From NCBI RefSeq assembly GCF_020536995.1, contig NC_068364.1:48112374-48176373 (forward strand): a stretch of 64,000 nt of DNA. The letters run 5' to 3'. The stretch comes from Dreissena polymorpha. Its lineage: Eukaryota; Mollusca; Bivalvia; Myida; Dreissenidae. Positions 60,522 through 64,000 of the stretch are shown in pieces. Within the stretch, counting starts at the first letter, position 1. Every line of letters begins with the position of its first letter. Under the pieces are notes generated by a model. That model ran no database searches and was not told the DNA's origin. It saw only the letters and a program-made list of their open reading frames with translations. The position numbers and the translations under genes are program-made.

Positions 60522-63500
60522 AGCTCCACTGGCCAAAGGCCAGCGGGGCTTATGTCATGGTCCTGTGTCCGTCGTGTGTGCGTGCGTGCGTCCGTGCGTG
60601 CGTTAACTTTTTCTTTAAACATCTTCTTCTCCTTAACTACTGGTCTAAATCTGATGAAATTTCTCAGGAATGTTCCTGTGGTGAACCCCTTTCAAATTTG
60701 TTCAAATTATGCCCCTGGGGTCAAATTTGACCCTGCCCCAGGGGGTCAAAAATTGAAAATTTGCTTATATAAGGCCTATTTTGTGCAAACTTTATAAATC
60801 TTCTTGTCCATAACCATTAGGCATAGGGCTACCAAATTTAGTAGGTATTGACATCTTATAGTCCTCTACCAAGTTTCTTCAAATTATGCCCCTGGGGTTA
60901 AATTTGACCCTGCCCCAGGGGGTCAAAAAATTGAAAATTTGCTTATATAAGGCCTATTTTGTGCAAACTTTAAAAATCTTCTTGTCCGTAACCATTGGGC
61001 CTAGGGCTACCAAATTTGCTATGTAGTGACATCTTATAGTCTTCTACCAAGTTTGTTCAAATTATGCCCCTGGGGTTAAATTTTACCCTGCCCCGGGGGG
61101 TCAAAACATTTAAAATTTGCTTATATAAGGCCTATTTGTGCAAACTTTAAAAATCTTCTTGTCCATAACCTTATGGCATAGGGCTACCAAATTTGGTATG
61201 TAGTGACATCTTATTGTCCTCTACCAAGTTTGTTCAAAATATGCCCCTGGGGTCAAATTTGACCCTGCCCCGGGGGGTTAAAAAATTGAAAATTTGCTTA
61301 TATAAGGCCTATTTTGTGCAAACTTTAAAAATCTTCTTGTCCATAACCATTGGGCCTGGGGCTACCAAATTTGCCATGTAGTGACATCTTATAGTCCTCT
61401 GCCAAGTTTGTTCAAATTATGCCCCTGGGGTCAAATTTGACCCTTCCCCGGGGGATTAAAAAATTGAAAATTTGCTTATATAAGGCCAATTTTGTGCAAA
61501 CTTTAATAATCTTCTTGTCCATAACTATTGGGCCTAGGGCTACCAAATTTTGTATGTAGTGACATCTTATAGTCCTCCATCAAGTTTGTTCAAATTATGC
61601 CCCTGGGGTCAAATTTGACCCTGCCCCGGGGGGGTTAAAAAATTGAACATTTGCTTATATAAGGCCTATTTTGTGAAAACTTTAAAAAATCTTCTTGCCC
61701 ATAACCATTGGGCCAAGGGCTACCAAATTTGGTATGTAGTGACATCTTATAGTCCTCTACCAAGTTTGTTCAAATTATGCCCCTAGGGTCAAATTTGACC
61801 CTGCCCTGGGGGGTCAAAAAATTGAAAATTTGCTTATATAAGGCCTATTTTGTGCAAACTTTATAAATCTTCTCGTCCATAACCATTGAGCCTAGGGCTA
61901 CCAAATTTGGTATGTAGTGACATCTAATAGTCCTCTACCAAGTTTGTTCAAATTATGCCCCTGGGGTCAAATTTGACCCTGCCCTGGGGGGTCAAAAAAT
62001 CGAAAATTTGCTTATATATGGCCTATTTTGTGCAAACTTTAAAAATCTTCTTGTCCATAACCGTATGGCATAGGGCTACCAAATTTGGTCTGTAATGACA
62101 TCTTATAGTCCTCTTCCAAGTTTGTTCAAATTAAGCCATTGGGATCAAATTTGACCGTTCCCCTGGGGTCACAAAATTGAACATATGCTTATATTGGGCC
62201 CATTTTGTGCAAACTATAAAAATCTTCTTGTCCATAACCATTGGGCCTATTTCTACCAAATTCGGTAGGTAGTGACATCTAATAGTTCTCTACTTAGTTT
62301 GTTTAAATTATGCCCCTAGGAACAAATTTGACCTTGCCCCAGGGGTCACAAAAATGAACATATGCTTAAATAAGGCCTATTTTGTGCAAACTTAAAAAAT
62401 CTTCTTGTTCTTAATTATAGAGCCTAGGGCTACTAAATTTGGTATGTAGTGATATCTAATAGTCCTCTACCAAATTTGTTCAAATTATTCCCCTGGGCTC
62501 AAATTTGACCCGGCCCCGGGGGTCACAAAACTGAACATATGACGTTTACCAGTGGAAATTACTGCGGCCGTTTGGCTGTGACCAACAACAACATCAACAT
62601 CTTGTAAACATGAGATAAAACCCTGTCATTTAGTGCCATTTTAGGTCAGATGGTGATTGCATACAAAGGCATTGAAGTACGAACATGTGTTATGAATGTT
62701 TTTCTTATAAACTGAAAAAAGTCGGGTTATATTTAAATATGTCGAAAGTGACCATATATCCGGATGAAAATATTTTGGATGACATGTTAATTTCATGTCT
62801 TTTTTGTAGTGTTAAAACCAGTTTAATAATATATTATTGATTTTAAAAACACAACTTCCATGAACATAATTATTTCAAGGAAAGTCAATATATGATACTG
62901 CACGGTAAACTCAAACTTTGTATCCAAGAGAAGGTGTTGAAAATAATGAAGTGCAATGTTCTTAACTATCGTATATGCTGCTATTTAATAACTTATGATT
63001 CATTGTTCCATTTGTGAATCGTGACTGATCATGAATTGTTGAAATGATTGTCAATTGCTCAACAATCCATATATATTTCTGACCATTTTATAATTTTCTT
63101 AATATAAGTTATGAAATGATCTTAGAAGTCAAATGTATTACTTAATTAAATACATTTATAAATATAAAGAAATAATCTTTAGATGATCATAATATTATCA
63201 GGCCTGTTGGTCTTAGGGATGTGTGGGTTGATGAGCAATTTCTCCTTTTATCACAATTATTTCTACCCTACCTGATCATTTCCTTCATATTCCATTTTAA
63301 TTCAATTGACGTCTGCAACCTCTTTCAAATTGGGAAAGTCCAAAATGTGTTGTTTGGTAAAGGGTTAAGGCATTTTGATTCCTATGGGTCTTGTGAATCT
63401 GTTTCAAATCAAATGCGTAGATTTGATCTTCAGCATCTAAAAATATGTGAAATAGAAAGAACGACAATATCTTTTGGAGAGATAAATGTACCTACGTTAT

Positions 63501-63732
63501 AAGCAAAGGACCTGTGCAACAATTCCCGGGCTTTTTTGTCTGTTTAGTTAACACGGTAGTAACTTTTTCCATATATAAAAATGCTCACCCTTCCAACTTT
63601 AAGCGCCCAGTGGGACGAGGGATAGAAAGAGAAAGTCACATGCTTGAGTACATTTCAACCCATGCGCAATACACGTTTTTTTCGCAAAGAAAAAACAGTG
63701 GAGCGATACAGGGCCATCATGGTCCTCTTGTT
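60522..63732. mobile_element. 3.2-kb composite insertion
   Basis: It starts AGCTCCACTGGCCAAAGGCC and ends CAGGGCCATCATGGTCCTC+TTGTT. Borders follow from comparing B1-insert-A1 with the uninterrupted B2-A2 next door. It contains a 178-bp array in its left half and AT-rich, non-coding DNA in its right half (62590-63732). AGCTCCACTGG at the left end and CCAGTGGAAAT (62551) and CAGTGGAGCG (about 63697) to the right are inversely related. Similar ends occur, as I recall, in many bivalve repeats; the class is unknown (pearl-like or Helitron-like are candidates). Confidence 0.65.
60690..62540. repeat. 178-bp satellite-like array, about 10.5 copies
   Basis: The word GCCCCTGGGG recurs at 60711, 60888, 61066, 61243, 61421, 61599 and so on, every 177-180 bp. 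Each unit also has CTTATATAAGGCCTATTTTG and CTACCAAATTTGGTATGTAG. Copies diverge more towards the right (after about 62100). Confidence 0.97.
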
Positions 63733-63912
63733 TAAGTGAACATGGTATATATCGTGGATATTATTCTCTTCTTTGTGAAGACCGGGGCTCTACGGGCAAT
63801 AGTGAGACTTGGGCTTAATTTTCGGGATGAATATCGGCATGTCTATATGATTCTTACTGGTTATTTAAATGAACATGGTATATATCATGGATATTATTCA
63901 CTTCTTTGCGAC
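63733..63912. repeat. A1-B2-A2: tandem remains of the insertion target
   Basis: A1 (63733-63780, TAAGTGAACATGGTATATAT...) and A2 (63866-63912, TAAATGAACATGGTATATAT...) flank B2 (63779-63865). A1 and A2 differ at about five positions in 48. Confidence 0.9.
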
Positions 63913-64000
63913 AGCGAAAAAACAACAACAGCAAAGCAGCAAAAAAATATAAACAACCAAAGAATACAATTCAAGTTCTTACCAGGAAACATACGAACAC

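Overview
The window looks like nuclear DNA of a bivalve mollusc. It is AT-rich, has intron-containing animal genes with GT-AG junctions, and is dense with tRNA-derived SINEs, palindromic MITEs and minisatellites. One dispersed palindrome family (here R1, core AGTGTCGTCCC...TTAGCCTGTGC) occurs at least nine times and reminds me strongly of Dreissena (zebra/quagga mussel) sequence. That is recollection, not a search result. I see no bacterial genes, CRISPR arrays or operons.

Host genes. (1) Minus strand, 44344 down to 32052: a complete seven-exon gene for a 266-residue GPI-anchored protein with two immunoglobulin domains. All six splice phases agree and the exons sum to exactly 267 codons. (2) Plus strand, 22888-25299: the 3' half of a cadherin-type adhesion receptor (end of a cadherin repeat, start of the next, transmembrane exon, cytoplasmic tail), with a frame problem at the start of its second visible exon. 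(3) Minus strand, 53889-52749: a broken open reading frame of an uncharacterised, probably repetitive invertebrate family.

Mobile DNA, left to right. Damaged CR1/L2/Jockey-type LINE (about 4620-7260); small PIF/Harbinger-like element with a MADF-domain exon (12624-13206); piggyBac-type MITE (13816-14017); 3' part of a Ty3/Gypsy fossil on the minus strand (19711-21780); SINE-like element with inverted ends (31278-31790); 2.6-kb hAT element with a four-exon open frame (32517-35152); foldback element (37265-38163); internally deleted derivative of the same hAT family in opposite orientation (39884-41405), itself hit by a SINE and a palindromic element; a MITE with long inverted repeats (42059-42271); a second piggyBac-type MITE nested in an R1 copy (43848-44061); and a 3.2-kb composite insertion (60522-63732) whose empty target is preserved beside it. 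Everything between 32.5 and 44.3 kb lies in introns of the Ig gene.

Tandem arrays: 36 bp (2179-2574), 40 bp (15361-16556), about 48-60 bp (22225-22555), 30 bp x about 130 (26695-30605), 78 bp (33476-33784), AT (35153-35260), ATC (48478-48642), 59 bp (48733-49335), 23 bp (50085-50900), 178 bp (60690-62540), and a GC-rich CCGG-laden block (59745-60455). Much of the rest is AT-rich intergenic or intronic DNA in which I see no gene.
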